Notes: generated from the letters alone by a model not told the origin. 64,000 bases of DNA from an uncultured Eubacteriales bacterium (GCA_934541115.1 CAKTDF010000001.1:62001-126000); one strand, 5' to 3'; counted from the first letter of the stretch, positions 53,511 to 62,335 are shown. Program-made: numbers and translations.

Positions 53511-54086
53511 TCAGCAGCCGCAGCCGGTTTTCGGCAGCAGCCGGCGCATTCCCTCAATGCCGCGGGTCTGCGAGGAGATTATTGAGCAAAGTACGCTTTT
53601 AAGCTCCGGACAAATGCAGAAGCACAATGCGTTTTTAGCCATGCGTATAGCGCCCTCGTGGTGAGGTATCATTTCGCGTATAAAGTTTGAGTTGAGGTTG
53701 TTTCCGGAGTAGGCGCAGCCCATTGCGTCAAACATTGTTCTGCAAATCTGTTCGTTTCTTCTTCTGTAAAGGCAGAGGTCGTGCTCACTGTTTTGACATT
53801 TTTCGCATTTTGAGAGGATCTCTTTCATTTCTTCAATGCCCTCGGTCTGCTCGGCAATTATGCAGTTTGCAATATTCTGCAACGGTACGCAGGTTGTAAA
53901 GCGCAGCAGATTCTCACACATTTTGATTGCCGCCTCATGGTGAGGAATCATCTGAGCAATAAAATCTTGAGAAACGCTGCATGAGAGCTTTTGCTTGGTC
54001 ATACTCTCAATCATGCAGTCAAGAATTTCATAGTAGCATGAAAGATATTCCTTAGTCACACAACTGAGTTCATATTGATTATTCAC
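53511..54086 (-). CDS. Tandem DUF305 protein, Cys-rich
   Basis: The 191-residue protein contains two DUF305 units, each with the MIPHHEAAI/MIPHHEGAI signature (about residues 45 and 138) and a following I-x-x-Q-T-x-G-I-E-x-M helix. DUF305 is ferritin-like in shape, and characterised contexts point to metal handling. Thirteen or more cysteines and a C-terminal CGC suggest metal binding. The start is GTG, 7 nt after AAAGGAG. It is divergent from yqeG across a promoter with a GC-rich dyad. Confidence 0.75.
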   Translation of the reverse strand: MNNQYELSCVTKEYLSCYYEILDCMIESMTKQKLSCSVSQDFIAQMIPHHEAAIKMCENLLRFTTCVPLQNIANCIIAEQTEGIEEMKEILSKCEKCQNSEHDLCLYRRRNEQICRTMFDAMGCAYSGNNLNSNFIREMIPHHEGAIRMAKNALCFCICPELKSVLCSIISSQTRGIEGMRRLLPKTGCGC

Positions 54087-54141
54087 GTCATCACTCCTTT
54101 TTCAGTATCATTTTATTCAGAAAACAAGGGAGCGTGACTGA

Positions 54142-54170
54142 TTGACAAAACTCACCCCAAGGGGTAAAAT
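54142..54170 (+). promoter_or_regulatory. Promoter for yqeG with an ACCCCAAGGGGT dyad in the spacer
   Basis: TTGACA (54142-54147) and TAAAAT (54165-54170) are 17 bp apart. The 12-bp dyad (54155-54166) overlaps the spacer. It resembles copper-type CsoR operators (C-rich/G-rich dyads) but is shorter. Confidence 0.65.
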
Positions 54171-54200
54171 ACAAAAAGATTTCACCTTGCGGAGGGTGCT

Positions 54201-54680
54201 ATGCAGAATTTTTTTGAACCGAACGAATATGTAAAAAGCGTTTTTGATATAGACTTTGAAAGACTTTATAAAAACGGTTTTCGCGGACTTGTTTTTGATA
54301 TTGACAACACTCTCGTCTGCCAGGACGGGGATTCAACGCCGCAGGTTGACGCCCTTTTTGAAAAGCTTCAGTCTCTCGGTTTTAAAACGGCGATTCTTTC
54401 AAATAACAGCGAGGAGCGCGTTGAGCGCTTTGTGAAGAACATTTCCTCTCTGTACCTCAGCCGTGCGCGAAAGCCCCTGAAATCCGGCTATAACAAGGCG
54501 TTGAGGCTCATGGACATTGACAAAAGCCGCGCGGTATTTATAGGCGACCGGCTGCTCACGGACATTTTGGGTGCAAAGCGCGCGGGAATATACTGTATAC
54601 TTGTTGAGTACATCAGAGGCGGTTCTCAAAAAACCGATCTTATAAGAAAACTTGAAAACGTTCTTTATAAAAGACAGTAA
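54201..54680 (+). CDS. YqeG-family HAD phosphatase
   Basis: The 159-residue HAD subfamily IIIA protein has motif I DIDNTLV (about 33-39), motif II SNN (about 73-75), motif III lysine in RKPLKSGY, and motif IV GDRLLTD (about 117-123). YqeG proteins are described as phosphatidylglycerophosphate-type or uncharacterised phosphatases. It is followed 19 nt later by an EamA transporter in the same direction. Confidence 0.85.
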   Translation: MQNFFEPNEYVKSVFDIDFERLYKNGFRGLVFDIDNTLVCQDGDSTPQVDALFEKLQSLGFKTAILSNNSEERVERFVKNISSLYLSRARKPLKSGYNKALRLMDIDKSRAVFIGDRLLTDILGAKRAGIYCILVEYIRGGSQKTDLIRKLENVLYKRQ

Positions 54681-54699
54681 AAAACAGGGTGTGATAAAA

Positions 54700-55584
54700 A
54701 TGGCGAAACAAAAAACACAGCCTTTGAGCAAAAAAGAAAACAGAACCGGGCGTCTGCTCATGGCAGCAACAGCGATTCTTTGGGGACTTGCCGGCGTTTG
54801 TGTAAAATCTATCACGTGGAGTTCTTTTTCACTGATGACGGTGCGCAGCCTCATTTCGCTTCTTATGCTTGCCGCGGTCAAAAAGAGCTTTAAAGCCGAG
54901 GTCAACAAAACGAACATATTGGGTGCTCTTGCCATGAGTGCAACGGGAATTTTGTATGTTGAATCTATCAAGCTGACGACTGCCGGAACTGCAATAGTGC
55001 TCCAGTACATTGCGCCCATTCTTGTTTTTTTGTACTCGGTGGTTTTTCAAAAACGCAAAGCAAAGCTTTCAGAGGCAATGATAACGCTCGCGGTTTTTGG
55101 CGGCTGCGTTCTTTCCTTTGCAGACAGTCTTGACCCGACGAGAATAGCCGGCAATGTGCTTGGAATATTATCGGGAATAACCTTTGCTGCGCAGATCATT
55201 ATTATGAATGACAAAAACAGCAACAGCGATGACTGCTTGTATCTGAGCAATATCACAAGCCTTGTTTTCTGCTTGCCGTTAATGTTTTTTGACAAAGGTC
55301 TGAGCTTTGACAAAACGAACATTGTGTGGGTGCTGATTCTCGGTGTTTTTCAGTACGGTCTTGCGAACATTCTTTTCAGCCGCGGAATCAAGCGTGTTGA
55401 CAAAATCGAGGGCTCGCTCATTCTGACTATCGAGCCGATATTCAATCCCATTCCCGTTGCGATCATCTGCGGCGAAAAGATGGGAAAGCTTGCGATTGCG
55501 GGTTTTGCGGTGGTTGTGACCTTTGTTACATTGTATGCGCTGCTGCCGACTATTGAGGGGAAAAAGAAAAAGGTGAGCGGGTAA
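54700..55584 (+). CDS. EamA-family (DMT) transporter
   Basis: The 294-residue protein has about ten helices in two EamA repeats (about 18-145 and 155-290), with the ILWGLAGVCVK opening and the typical AGTAIVLQYIAPILVFL and EPIFNPIPVAIICGE segments. It is a drug/metabolite exporter or importer of unknown substrate. The start at 54700 follows AGGGTG; a longer frame overlaps yqeG. Confidence 0.85.
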   Translation: MAKQKTQPLSKKENRTGRLLMAATAILWGLAGVCVKSITWSSFSLMTVRSLISLLMLAAVKKSFKAEVNKTNILGALAMSATGILYVESIKLTTAGTAIVLQYIAPILVFLYSVVFQKRKAKLSEAMITLAVFGGCVLSFADSLDPTRIAGNVLGILSGITFAAQIIIMNDKNSNSDDCLYLSNITSLVFCLPLMFFDKGLSFDKTNIVWVLILGVFQYGLANILFSRGIKRVDKIEGSLILTIEPIFNPIPVAIICGEKMGKLAIAGFAVVVTFVTLYALLPTIEGKKKKVSG

Positions 55585-55608
55585 TGTTTTTGTGGGTTTT
55601 CCGCCCAT

Positions 55609-55812
55609 GACTTAAAAATATCTATTATCTATTATCTAATTGTAGGGGCGATTCACGAATCGCCCGTGGAGCGTAACGGCTTTAACCTCATGGAAAATCA
55701 GTCGCAGCGTTACCGACAAGAAGTCTAGCATCTAGAATCTATAATCTAGCATCTAAATTCGTACGGGCGGGACCTGTGCCCGCCCATAAGTTTTAGATAA
55801 TAGATACTTTAA
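55609..55812. repeat. Repeat array 9 after the transporter gene
   Basis: Reverse module A (55614-55639), hairpins at 55642-55665 and 55761-55785, module B (55722-55757) and a short forward module A (55794-55812). It shows the inverted A...A arrangement in a small copy. Confidence 0.85.
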
Positions 55813-55815
55813 AAC

Positions 55816-56367
55816 CTACTCAACATTTTCGCTTGCACGCATGGCAAGGATAGTTCTCTCAAAAAGTTCCTCAAGGCTCCAGCCGAGCATTTCCGCGCCG
55901 TTTCTGATTACATCGCGTGAACAGCCGGCAGCAAATTTTTTGTCCTTGAATTTTTTCTTGACAGAGGAGACCTCAAGGTCAGACACGCTCTTTGACGGTC
56001 TCATAACGGCAACTGCGCCGATGAGACCGGTCAACTCGTCAGTTGCATAAAGAACCTTTTCCATCTCGTGCTCGGGCTTTATGTCAACGCAAATTCCGTA
56101 GCCGTGGCTTGCCGTGGCGTGGATCAGGCGTTCGTCAAGCCCTTTTTCGCGCATAATTTCCTGCTCTTTTATGCAATGCTGCTCCGGGTACTGCTCAAAA
56201 TCAAGGTCGTGCAGAATGCCCACAGTCTCCCAAAAATCGGCTTCGTCGCCGTAGCCAAGCTTGTTTGCAAAATAGCGCATAACGTCGCCTACGATTCTGC
56301 CGTGTTTGAGGTGGAATTCACCTTTGTTGTATTCACCTAAAAGTTCAAGTGCTTCCTGCTTTGTCAT
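55816..56367 (-). CDS. HD-domain hydrolase
   Basis: The 183-residue protein has a phosphohydrolase fold of the HD type: KHGRIVGDVMRYFA supplies the first His, ILHDLDFEQYP the HD pair (about 53-54), and ATASHG a further His. Relatives act on nucleotides or other phosphates; no substrate can be named. ATG 56367 lies 9 nt after GGAGG. It is preceded by the valS gene on the same strand. Confidence 0.8.
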   Translation of the reverse strand: MTKQEALELLGEYNKGEFHLKHGRIVGDVMRYFANKLGYGDEADFWETVGILHDLDFEQYPEQHCIKEQEIMREKGLDERLIHATASHGYGICVDIKPEHEMEKVLYATDELTGLIGAVAVMRPSKSVSDLEVSSVKKKFKDKKFAAGCSRDVIRNGAEMLGWSLEELFERTILAMRASENVE

Positions 56368-56401
56368 AACTTTTATCCTCCGTTTCAATCTAAGATGAAA
56401 A

Positions 56402-56432
56402 CCAAGTCCCCGTGAAAGAGACTTGGCTTTTT
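56402..56432. terminator. Terminator hairpin between valS and the HD gene
   Basis: CCAAGTC (56402-56408) pairs with GACTTGG (56420-56426). A T-run follows on the plus strand and a shorter one on the minus strand, so it could end valS. Confidence 0.55.
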
Positions 56433-56539
56433 TATTTTGGAATCGTTTAATAACCGAGAGTACAAATATTGACGGGAGATTTTGTCAGATTGCGTGTATG
56501 ACGAAAAATATGCCGTCAGGCTTTGTGCTCTTGGGTTCA

Positions 56540-59161
56540 TTAGCCGAGAGAAGCAAGACTTTCGTCGATCATCTTTATTCTTTCGTTGATTTTGTCTCTT
56601 TCAGCTTTTTGCGCTTCAATAACGTTTTCCGGTGCCTTTGAAAGGAATCCGGGGTTAGAAAGCTTTCCGTTGATTTGGGCAAGCTTTTTCTCTGCGCCCT
56701 CTTTTTCCTTGGTGAGGCGCTTTCTTTCTGCCTCAAAATCAACAAGGTCGCCCATCGGGATATATATCTTTGCCGAGGAGGTGACAATGTTTACGCTGCC
56801 GGGAATGTCAAAGCTGCTGCCAACGGTGACGTCTGAGGCTGAAGCAAGCTTCTGCATGAATACGGTAGCGGTTTCAAACAGCTCCTTTTTGTCTGTTGCA
56901 ATGTAAACATGAGCCTTTCTTGACGGAGGAACGTTCATTTCGCTCCTTCTGTTGCGGATCGCGCGGATAGTCTCCATGATAAGCTCCATTTTTTCCTCGT
57001 CCTCTGCAAAGGTGAGCTTTTCGTCAAAAACGGGCCACGGAGCTTTCATTATGGTTTCTCCGTCGTGGGGGAGAGTGAGCCAAATTTCCTCAGTGATGAA
57101 CGGCATGAACGGGTGCAGGAGCTTGAGCGTTTCGCTCATAACATAGATGAGAACGGCTTTGACCTGCTCTTTTGCCTCGCCGCCCTGCTGAAGACGGATT
57201 TTTGCAAGCTCAATGTACCAGTCGCAGAAAATGTCCCAAATGAAGTCATAAAGCTTTGAGGAGGCAATGCCAAGCTCAAATTTGTCAAGGTTCGCGGTAA
57301 CCTCTTTGGCAAGGTTGTTGAAGAGCGAAACGACCCACTTGTCCTCAAGGGCAAGCTTTTCGGGAAGATGGGGCGCAGGCTCGTTTTCGTCAAGGTTCAT
57401 GAGAATAAAGCGCGCCGCGTTCCAAATCTTGTTGGCAAAGTTCCTGCTTGCCTCAACCTTTTTTTCGGAGTAACGCATGTCGTTTCCGGGGCTGTTGCCC
57501 GAGGCAAGGGTGAGTCTCAGCGCGTCCGCACCGTATTTATCAATAACAAGCAGCGGGTCAATGCCGTTGCCGAGTGACTTTGACATCTTACGTCCAAGCT
57601 CATCGCGAACGATTCCGTGAATGAAGACGGTGTCAAACGGAACCTCGCCCATCTGCTCGCAGGCGGAGAAGATCATTCTTGCAACCCAGAAGAAGATGAT
57701 GTCATAGCCCGTTACAAGAACGCTTGTCGGGTAGTAATGTGCAAGCTCCGGGGTCTTGTCCGGCCAGCCGAGGGTTGAAAACGGCCAAAGAGCAGAGGAA
57801 AACCATGTGTCAAGGGTATCGGGATCCTGCTTGATGTTTTTGCTGCCGCACTTCGGGCAGGAGCAGAGATCCTCTCTTGAAACGCTGATTTCTCCGCAGT
57901 CGTCGCAGTACCAGGCGGGAATCCTGTGACCCCACCAAAGCTGACGGGAGATGCACCAGTCGCGAATATTTTCCATCCAGTTGAAATAGATTTTGTCAAA
58001 GCGTTCGGGAACGAACTTTGTTTTTCCGTCGCGAACCGCCTTGATTGCCGGCTCTGCGAGCGGCTTCATTTTTACGAACCACTGCTTTGAAACGCGCGGC
58101 TCAACGGCTGTGTGGCAGCGGTAGCAGGTGCCGACATCGTGCTTTGTCGGTTCGATTTTAACGAGTGCGCCGGCGTTTTTGAGGTCCTCAACAATTGCCT
58201 TGCGGCATTCCATGAGGCTCATGCCGCAGTATTTGCCCGCGTTTTCGTTCATAAAGCCGTCGTCGGTCATGACGTTGATCATCGGAAGGTTGCAGCGCAG
58301 ACCTACCTCAAAGTCGTTCGGGTCATGGCAGGGCGTAATTTTAACCGCGCCGGTTCCCTTGTCCATTTTTGCGTATGTGTCCGCAACAATGGGAATCTCT
58401 CTGCCGATAACGGGGATTATAACGGTTTTGCCAACGAGGTGTTTATATCTTTCATCGTCCGGGTGAACGGCAATGCCGGTGTCTCCGGGGATAGTTTCGG
58501 GTCTTGTTGTTGCAATTTCAATTGCGCCGCTGCCGTCTGCAAACGGATAGTTGAAGTGCCAGAAATTGCCGTCATGCTCTTCATATTCAACCTCAGCGTC
58601 TGAAATTGAGGTCTTGCAGTGTGTGCACCAGTTGATTATTCTTTCGCCGCGATAGATGAGACCTTTTTCATAGAGATTGCAAAAAACCTCGCGAACAGCC
58701 TTTGAGCAGCCCTCGTCAAGAGTAAAGCGTTCACGCTCCCAGTCGCAGGAGGAGCCCATTTTTTTGAGCTGTTCAATGATTCTGCCGCCGTATTTTTTGC
58801 GCCAGTCCCACGCTCTTTCAAGAAAGCCGTCTCTGCCGATATCTTCTTTTGAAATGCCTTCTTCTTTCATCGAGGCAACGATTTTTGCCTCGGTTGCAAT
58901 TGAAGCGTGGTCCGTGCCCGGCAGCCACAGTGTGTCATATCCTGCCATTCTGTGATAGCGGATAAGGATATCCTGGAGCGTGTTGTCAAGGGCATGACCC
59001 ATGTGAAGCTGTCCTGTGATGTTGGGCGGGGGGATAACGATAGTATAGGGCTTTTTCTTTGAGTCGCATTCCGCGTGAAAATAATTGCCCTTGAGCCATG
59101 AGTCATAGATACGGTCCTCAACGTCCTTTGGATCGTATTGCTTTGCAAGTTCTTTTGCCAT
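56540..59161 (-). CDS. valS: Valyl-tRNA synthetase
   Basis: The 873-residue class I synthetase charges tRNA-Val. The HIGH-type motif PPPNITGQLHMGHAL (about 44-58) and the KMSKS motif GRKMSKSLGNG (about 525) are intact. The editing domain has the ATTRPETIPGDTGIAVHP signature. The C-terminal coiled coil (about 810-870, KEKEGAEKKLAQI) fits ValRS, as does the length. A T-box leader controls it. Confidence 0.97.
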   Translation of the reverse strand: MAKELAKQYDPKDVEDRIYDSWLKGNYFHAECDSKKKPYTIVIPPPNITGQLHMGHALDNTLQDILIRYHRMAGYDTLWLPGTDHASIATEAKIVASMKEEGISKEDIGRDGFLERAWDWRKKYGGRIIEQLKKMGSSCDWERERFTLDEGCSKAVREVFCNLYEKGLIYRGERIINWCTHCKTSISDAEVEYEEHDGNFWHFNYPFADGSGAIEIATTRPETIPGDTGIAVHPDDERYKHLVGKTVIIPVIGREIPIVADTYAKMDKGTGAVKITPCHDPNDFEVGLRCNLPMINVMTDDGFMNENAGKYCGMSLMECRKAIVEDLKNAGALVKIEPTKHDVGTCYRCHTAVEPRVSKQWFVKMKPLAEPAIKAVRDGKTKFVPERFDKIYFNWMENIRDWCISRQLWWGHRIPAWYCDDCGEISVSREDLCSCPKCGSKNIKQDPDTLDTWFSSALWPFSTLGWPDKTPELAHYYPTSVLVTGYDIIFFWVARMIFSACEQMGEVPFDTVFIHGIVRDELGRKMSKSLGNGIDPLLVIDKYGADALRLTLASGNSPGNDMRYSEKKVEASRNFANKIWNAARFILMNLDENEPAPHLPEKLALEDKWVVSLFNNLAKEVTANLDKFELGIASSKLYDFIWDIFCDWYIELAKIRLQQGGEAKEQVKAVLIYVMSETLKLLHPFMPFITEEIWLTLPHDGETIMKAPWPVFDEKLTFAEDEEKMELIMETIRAIRNRRSEMNVPPSRKAHVYIATDKKELFETATVFMQKLASASDVTVGSSFDIPGSVNIVTSSAKIYIPMGDLVDFEAERKRLTKEKEGAEKKLAQINGKLSNPGFLSKAPENVIEAQKAERDKINERIKMIDESLASLG

Positions 59162-59179
59162 TTATTCTACCTCCGTTAA

Positions 59180-59400
59180 AAAATACAAAATAAAAAACTC
59201 CGTCCCGAAAAAACAGGACGGAGAAAACCGCGGTACCACCTGAATTCGCCGCAAAGGGCGCACTCGTTTTCTTTAACGCAGAACTACGCCGGGGTCTAAT
59301 GAGCAAAGAACACCGTTCTTCCCGGAGACTCATAAGCGACATCTAGCAATCATTTGCAAAAGCTTTCACCAAACGCTTTCTCTCTGGAGCATAGAATACT
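59180..59400 (-). ncRNA. T-box riboswitch leader of valS
   Basis: The minus strand carries the conserved T-box AGGTGGTACCGCG (59230-59242). The terminator hairpin CTCCGTCC...GGACGGAG with a T-run (about 59188-59224) follows. Stem I begins with AGAGAG and GGTGAAAGC (about 59366-59387). The specifier is most simply GUC (Val) at 59338-59340, but GUC in GAGTCTCC nearby is an alternative. Uncharged tRNA-Val would stabilise the antiterminator and permit transcription of valS. Confidence 0.9.
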
Positions 59401-59421
59401 AGAACTCTTAGTCACAGTCAA
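59393..59421 (-). promoter_or_regulatory. Promoter of the valS T-box transcript
   Basis: Minus strand: TTGACT (59416-59421) and TATTCT (59393-59398) are separated by 17 bp. Confidence 0.65.
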
Positions 59422-59519
59422 TACTTTTTGTAAATGGTATCACAAAAAGGTGAATGTGTCAAGAACTCACAGACTAATTTTGCAGATGAACACATTTTAT
59501 ATACCGAAAGAATAACAGA

Positions 59520-60041
59520 TTAACAATAGTTTCCGCAGTTGTTTACTTTGGAAACATACCAGCCGCATGAATTTCTCCAACCGTGGCTTCTACTAGGATT
59601 GAAAGAAGTTAGGACACCAAATACTTTATCTTCAGATCTCCAAAGATTATAAGTAATAACTATTTCGTAGTAGGTATTTTTCTTTAGAGAAAGTTTCAAG
59701 TCCTTATTATAAAGTTGTCTTGTAAAGCTGTTTGATGAAGTTCTACCACCGGCAATTGTTGAAATTGCCTTAACATTTACTGTGTAGCAGCCGTATGAAC
59801 TTTTGGTTGTATAGCGTCCGTTCCATTTGTAATAGTAGTAGGTGCCTTTTTGTGGCTTTAAAACTATGTACGGTGCTGAGCCGGATTTGTTAGTCCAAAC
59901 TTGTACGACTCTGCTTGTTTCCCCATATCCGCTTTTTGAGGCGCTGGCTTTTATGGAACCGAGAGAAGAAAAGCAACTGAGCATAAACATAAACGCAAAC
60001 ATCAGACATATGGCTTTTTTGATTTTTTTTGTAGTAGACAT
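59520..60041 (-). CDS. Secreted protein of unknown function, partner of an XRE regulator
   Basis: The 173-residue protein has a signal peptide (1-34, ending KASA). The mature part is rich in Ser, Tyr, Lys, Asn and aromatic residues and looks like a beta-rich secreted domain (APYIVLKPQKGTYYYYKWNGRY, YYEIVITYNL). It ends in CGWYVSKVNNCGNYC with three cysteines. I know no family for it. The local sequence is more AT-rich than the surrounding genes, which suggests transfer. GGAGG precedes the ATG and the promoter overlaps a dyad. Confidence 0.65.
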   Translation of the reverse strand: MSTTKKIKKAICLMFAFMFMLSCFSSLGSIKASASKSGYGETSRVVQVWTNKSGSAPYIVLKPQKGTYYYYKWNGRYTTKSSYGCYTVNVKAISTIAGGRTSSNSFTRQLYNKDLKLSLKKNTYYEIVITYNLWRSEDKVFGVLTSFNPSRSHGWRNSCGWYVSKVNNCGNYC

Positions 60042-60100
60042 ATTGAAATCCTCCTTTAGTCAAAAAAAGTTGTGTAATACCGCAATTCACCTGCATTGAT

Positions 60101-60129
60101 ATATTACATCTTAAAAAATAAGATGTCAA
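60101..60129 (-). promoter_or_regulatory. Promoter of the secreted-protein gene with a dyad operator
   Basis: Minus strand: TTGACA (60124-60129) and TAATAT (60101-60106) are 17 bp apart. The inverted repeat ACATCTTA...TAAGATGT (60106-60126) spans the spacer and part of both boxes, a likely site for the divergently encoded XRE protein. Confidence 0.65.
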
Positions 60130-60231
60130 CACTAAATTCTAAAAATCTAAGAAATTTTAGCGATTTGTGAGATCATATATTAAAATAATATTGCGCTGTG
60201 TATATGATGTAAGCAGATAGGAGAGTTTGAA

Positions 60232-60561
60232 TTGGGTGAGTCGTTTTCGTATGATTTAGGTTACATTCTCAAGTGTGCAAGAGAAGATAAAGATCTTTCG
60301 CAAAAGAGGGTTATGGAGCTTACCGGAATAAACAATAAAACTCTTTCAGGCTACGAAAATAATGTTTCTGAGCCGGATTTTAATACACTTGTTACACTTT
60401 TTAGACTTTATGATATTTCGTTTGACGAACTCATGCAAATACGCGAGAGTGAATCCAAATATAGCAAAAGCGTTATACACATGTTTTCTGCCTTACCAAG
60501 AGAACAGAGAAAATTTCTCTATATTCAGATTAGTGCACTTTATGAAAAATATTGCAGATAG
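60232..60561 (+). CDS. XRE-family helix-turn-helix regulator
   Basis: The 109-residue protein has a Cro/CI-type HTH (about 8-65): LGYILKCAREDKDLSQKRVMELTGINNKTLSGYENN, followed by a short helical tail. The start is TTG at 60232, about 8 nt after AGGAGA. It is transcribed away from the secreted-protein gene, so it probably represses that gene through the dyad at 60106-60126. The gene is AT-rich like its neighbour. A hairpin terminator follows. Confidence 0.75.
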   Translation: MGESFSYDLGYILKCAREDKDLSQKRVMELTGINNKTLSGYENNVSEPDFNTLVTLFRLYDISFDELMQIRESESKYSKSVIHMFSALPREQRKFLYIQISALYEKYCR

Positions 60562-60598
60562 TTTTGGAGTGTAGAATCTTAGAAATATAGAAGTTGAT

Positions 60599-60633
60599 AA
60601 ACCCGACTACGGTAACTTCCGTCAGTCGGGTTT
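60599..60633 (+). terminator. Hairpin terminator after the XRE gene
   Basis: A 14-bp stem (60599-60612 with 60619-60633, one bulge) ends in TTT followed by a mixed sequence. Confidence 0.65.
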
Positions 60634-60764
60634 AGTAGTATTACCGACAATTTATTATTCCTGTCACGGCAAAGCAGAATTTGTCATGAAAATCAGATCC
60701 GTCCGGAGTATGATAATGTCACAGTTCAGAGATGAGCTGATACAAACAAAAAGGGGAGAAAGCA

Positions 60765-61637
60765 GTGAACTGGATAACGGGCATACAAAAAGCTATAAAC
60801 TACATTGAGGAGCATCTGACCGATGAGGTCGATATTGAAGAGGCGGCGAAGCAGGCGTGTTCGTCACCGTTTCATTTTCAAAGGGTGTTCAGCATTGTGT
60901 GTTCTTTCACTGTCGGCGATTATATACGTATGCGCCGCCTTTCGCTTGCCGCTCAGGAGCTTCAGAACGGTGAAAAGGTGATTGACACCGCACTCAAATA
61001 CGGCTATGAAACGCCGGAGAGCTTTTCGCGCGCGTTCACACGGTTCCATGGCGTAACGCCGAGCGAAGCCAAAAACGGCAAAAACGTCAAAAGCTTTTCC
61101 CGCCTTTTTGTAAAACTTACTTTAGACGGAGGTAATCTTATGGATTACAGAATTGAAAAGAAAGAGGCATTTAAACTGGTCTGCAAAAGAAAGCACGTGA
61201 ACAAACCGCAGGGAATGACCGCCACAGCGGAGATATCGCCGTTTTGGAACGAGTGCAGCAGCAACGGAACGATTGAAAGACTTTGCAAATATGCAAGGTT
61301 TGACTCGCTCAAGGGCATACTCGGTGTGTGCTTCTCCGGCGAGTTGGATTCAGACAGCTTTCCGTATGCAATAGGCGCGGAGTATAACGGACTTCCGCTT
61401 GATGACGGTGAGTTTGAAATTGTTGATATCTCGGAGCATACATACGCTGTGTTCAAGTGCGTTGGCAAAATGCCCGAGGCGTTTGTGAATACTTATAAGC
61501 AAATTTGCACCGAGTTCTTTCCGCAGAGCGGCTATGAATACGCAAGCGATATTGAACTTGAGGTCTATCCGTCAGCTAAAACCGATGATCCCGGCTACAG
61601 CTGCGAAATTTGGATTGCCATAAACGACAAAAAGTAA
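60765..61637 (+). CDS. AraC-family regulator with a GyrI-like ligand-binding domain
   Basis: The 290-residue protein has an N-terminal AraC double HTH (about 8-105): FHFQRVFS, GDYIRMRRLSLAAQEL, ALKYGYETPESFSRAF and FHGVTPSEAK. A GyrI-like small-molecule-binding domain (about 120-288) follows, with YRIEKKEAFKLVCKR, IGAEY and CEIWIAI. Relatives sense drugs or metabolites. The start is GTG, about 7-8 nt after GGGGAGAA. A large hairpin block follows the stop. Confidence 0.85.
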   Translation: MNWITGIQKAINYIEEHLTDEVDIEEAAKQACSSPFHFQRVFSIVCSFTVGDYIRMRRLSLAAQELQNGEKVIDTALKYGYETPESFSRAFTRFHGVTPSEAKNGKNVKSFSRLFVKLTLDGGNLMDYRIEKKEAFKLVCKRKHVNKPQGMTATAEISPFWNECSSNGTIERLCKYARFDSLKGILGVCFSGELDSDSFPYAIGAEYNGLPLDDGEFEIVDISEHTYAVFKCVGKMPEAFVNTYKQICTEFFPQSGYEYASDIELEVYPSAKTDDPGYSCEIWIAINDKK

Positions 61638-61641
61638 AAAA

Positions 61642-61745
61642 AGTACGCTCCCTCTGCCGCAGGAGCGTACTCATCGGAAACGCTGATTGACTGAGCGTAA
61701 AGTACACCGTTAGGGTACTTATCAGTCGGTTGGCGTTTCCTTTTA
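61642..61745 (+). terminator. Two large hairpins after the AraC gene
   Basis: AGTACGCTCC/GGAGCGTACT (61642-61651 with 61662-61671) forms one stem. A 19-nt arm (61676-61694) pairs with 61722-61740, enclosing a small AAGTAC/GTACTT stem; TTTT follows. It forms a cruciform-like block. Confidence 0.65.
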
Positions 61746-61820
61746 TATATCTGACGAAAAATCTGCCTATTCGTCAAATCGGAGGAAAAAGTATTATTGC
61801 TTTATGTGTGTAGCTGTTTG

Positions 61821-62243
61821 TCAGGCAAGGGCCGTGCCGAGTGCATTGCAGCTTTCAATTGCGTCGCTGTCGGGAGCTTCGTTGCAAATTACGCTTTCAT
61901 GCGCAAGGTTGATTCCCGCCGCCGCGCAATCGTCTTCCCAACTTCTCATCCACTCGCCGTCGCCCCAGCCGTATGAGCCGAAAAGGGCAACCTTTTTGTC
62001 TGTGAGTTTGCTCTTGCAATCTTCAAACATCGGCTCAAATTCGCCTTCTTCAAGCTGCTCCGCACCCATCGATGGGCAGCCGAAAGCAACTGCGTCATAG
62101 TTTGAAAGCATTGAAGAATCAAAATCGGCTGCGGCGAACAGATCGACCGCGGCTCCTTTTTCTTTTGCGCCGTCGGCAACGGAAAGAGCCATTTCCTGGG
62201 TGTTGCCGGTGCCGCTCCAATATACAACTGCTATTTTACTCAT
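61821..62243 (-). CDS. Flavodoxin
   Basis: The 140-residue short-chain flavodoxin has the FMN phosphate-binding loop SGTGNTQEMA (about 9-18), the GCPSMGAEQLEEGEFEP segment and GSYGWGDGEWM flavin contacts. It carries electrons in place of ferredoxin and is often induced by iron limitation. The ATG at 62243 is chosen; the longer frame's extension is out of character. It is followed in context by DUF3793 and metal genes. Confidence 0.9.
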   Translation of the reverse strand: MSKIAVVYWSGTGNTQEMALSVADGAKEKGAAVDLFAAADFDSSMLSNYDAVAFGCPSMGAEQLEEGEFEPMFEDCKSKLTDKKVALFGSYGWGDGEWMRSWEDDCAAAGINLAHESVICNEAPDSDAIESCNALGTALA

Positions 62244-62335
62244 GTTGATACACGACCTTTCTTTTTTGACTGGTGACCAAATGATGAGTGCATTGCTCGC
62301 GCATAGCTGCACTTTCAATTCATCTTCAGCCTGAT

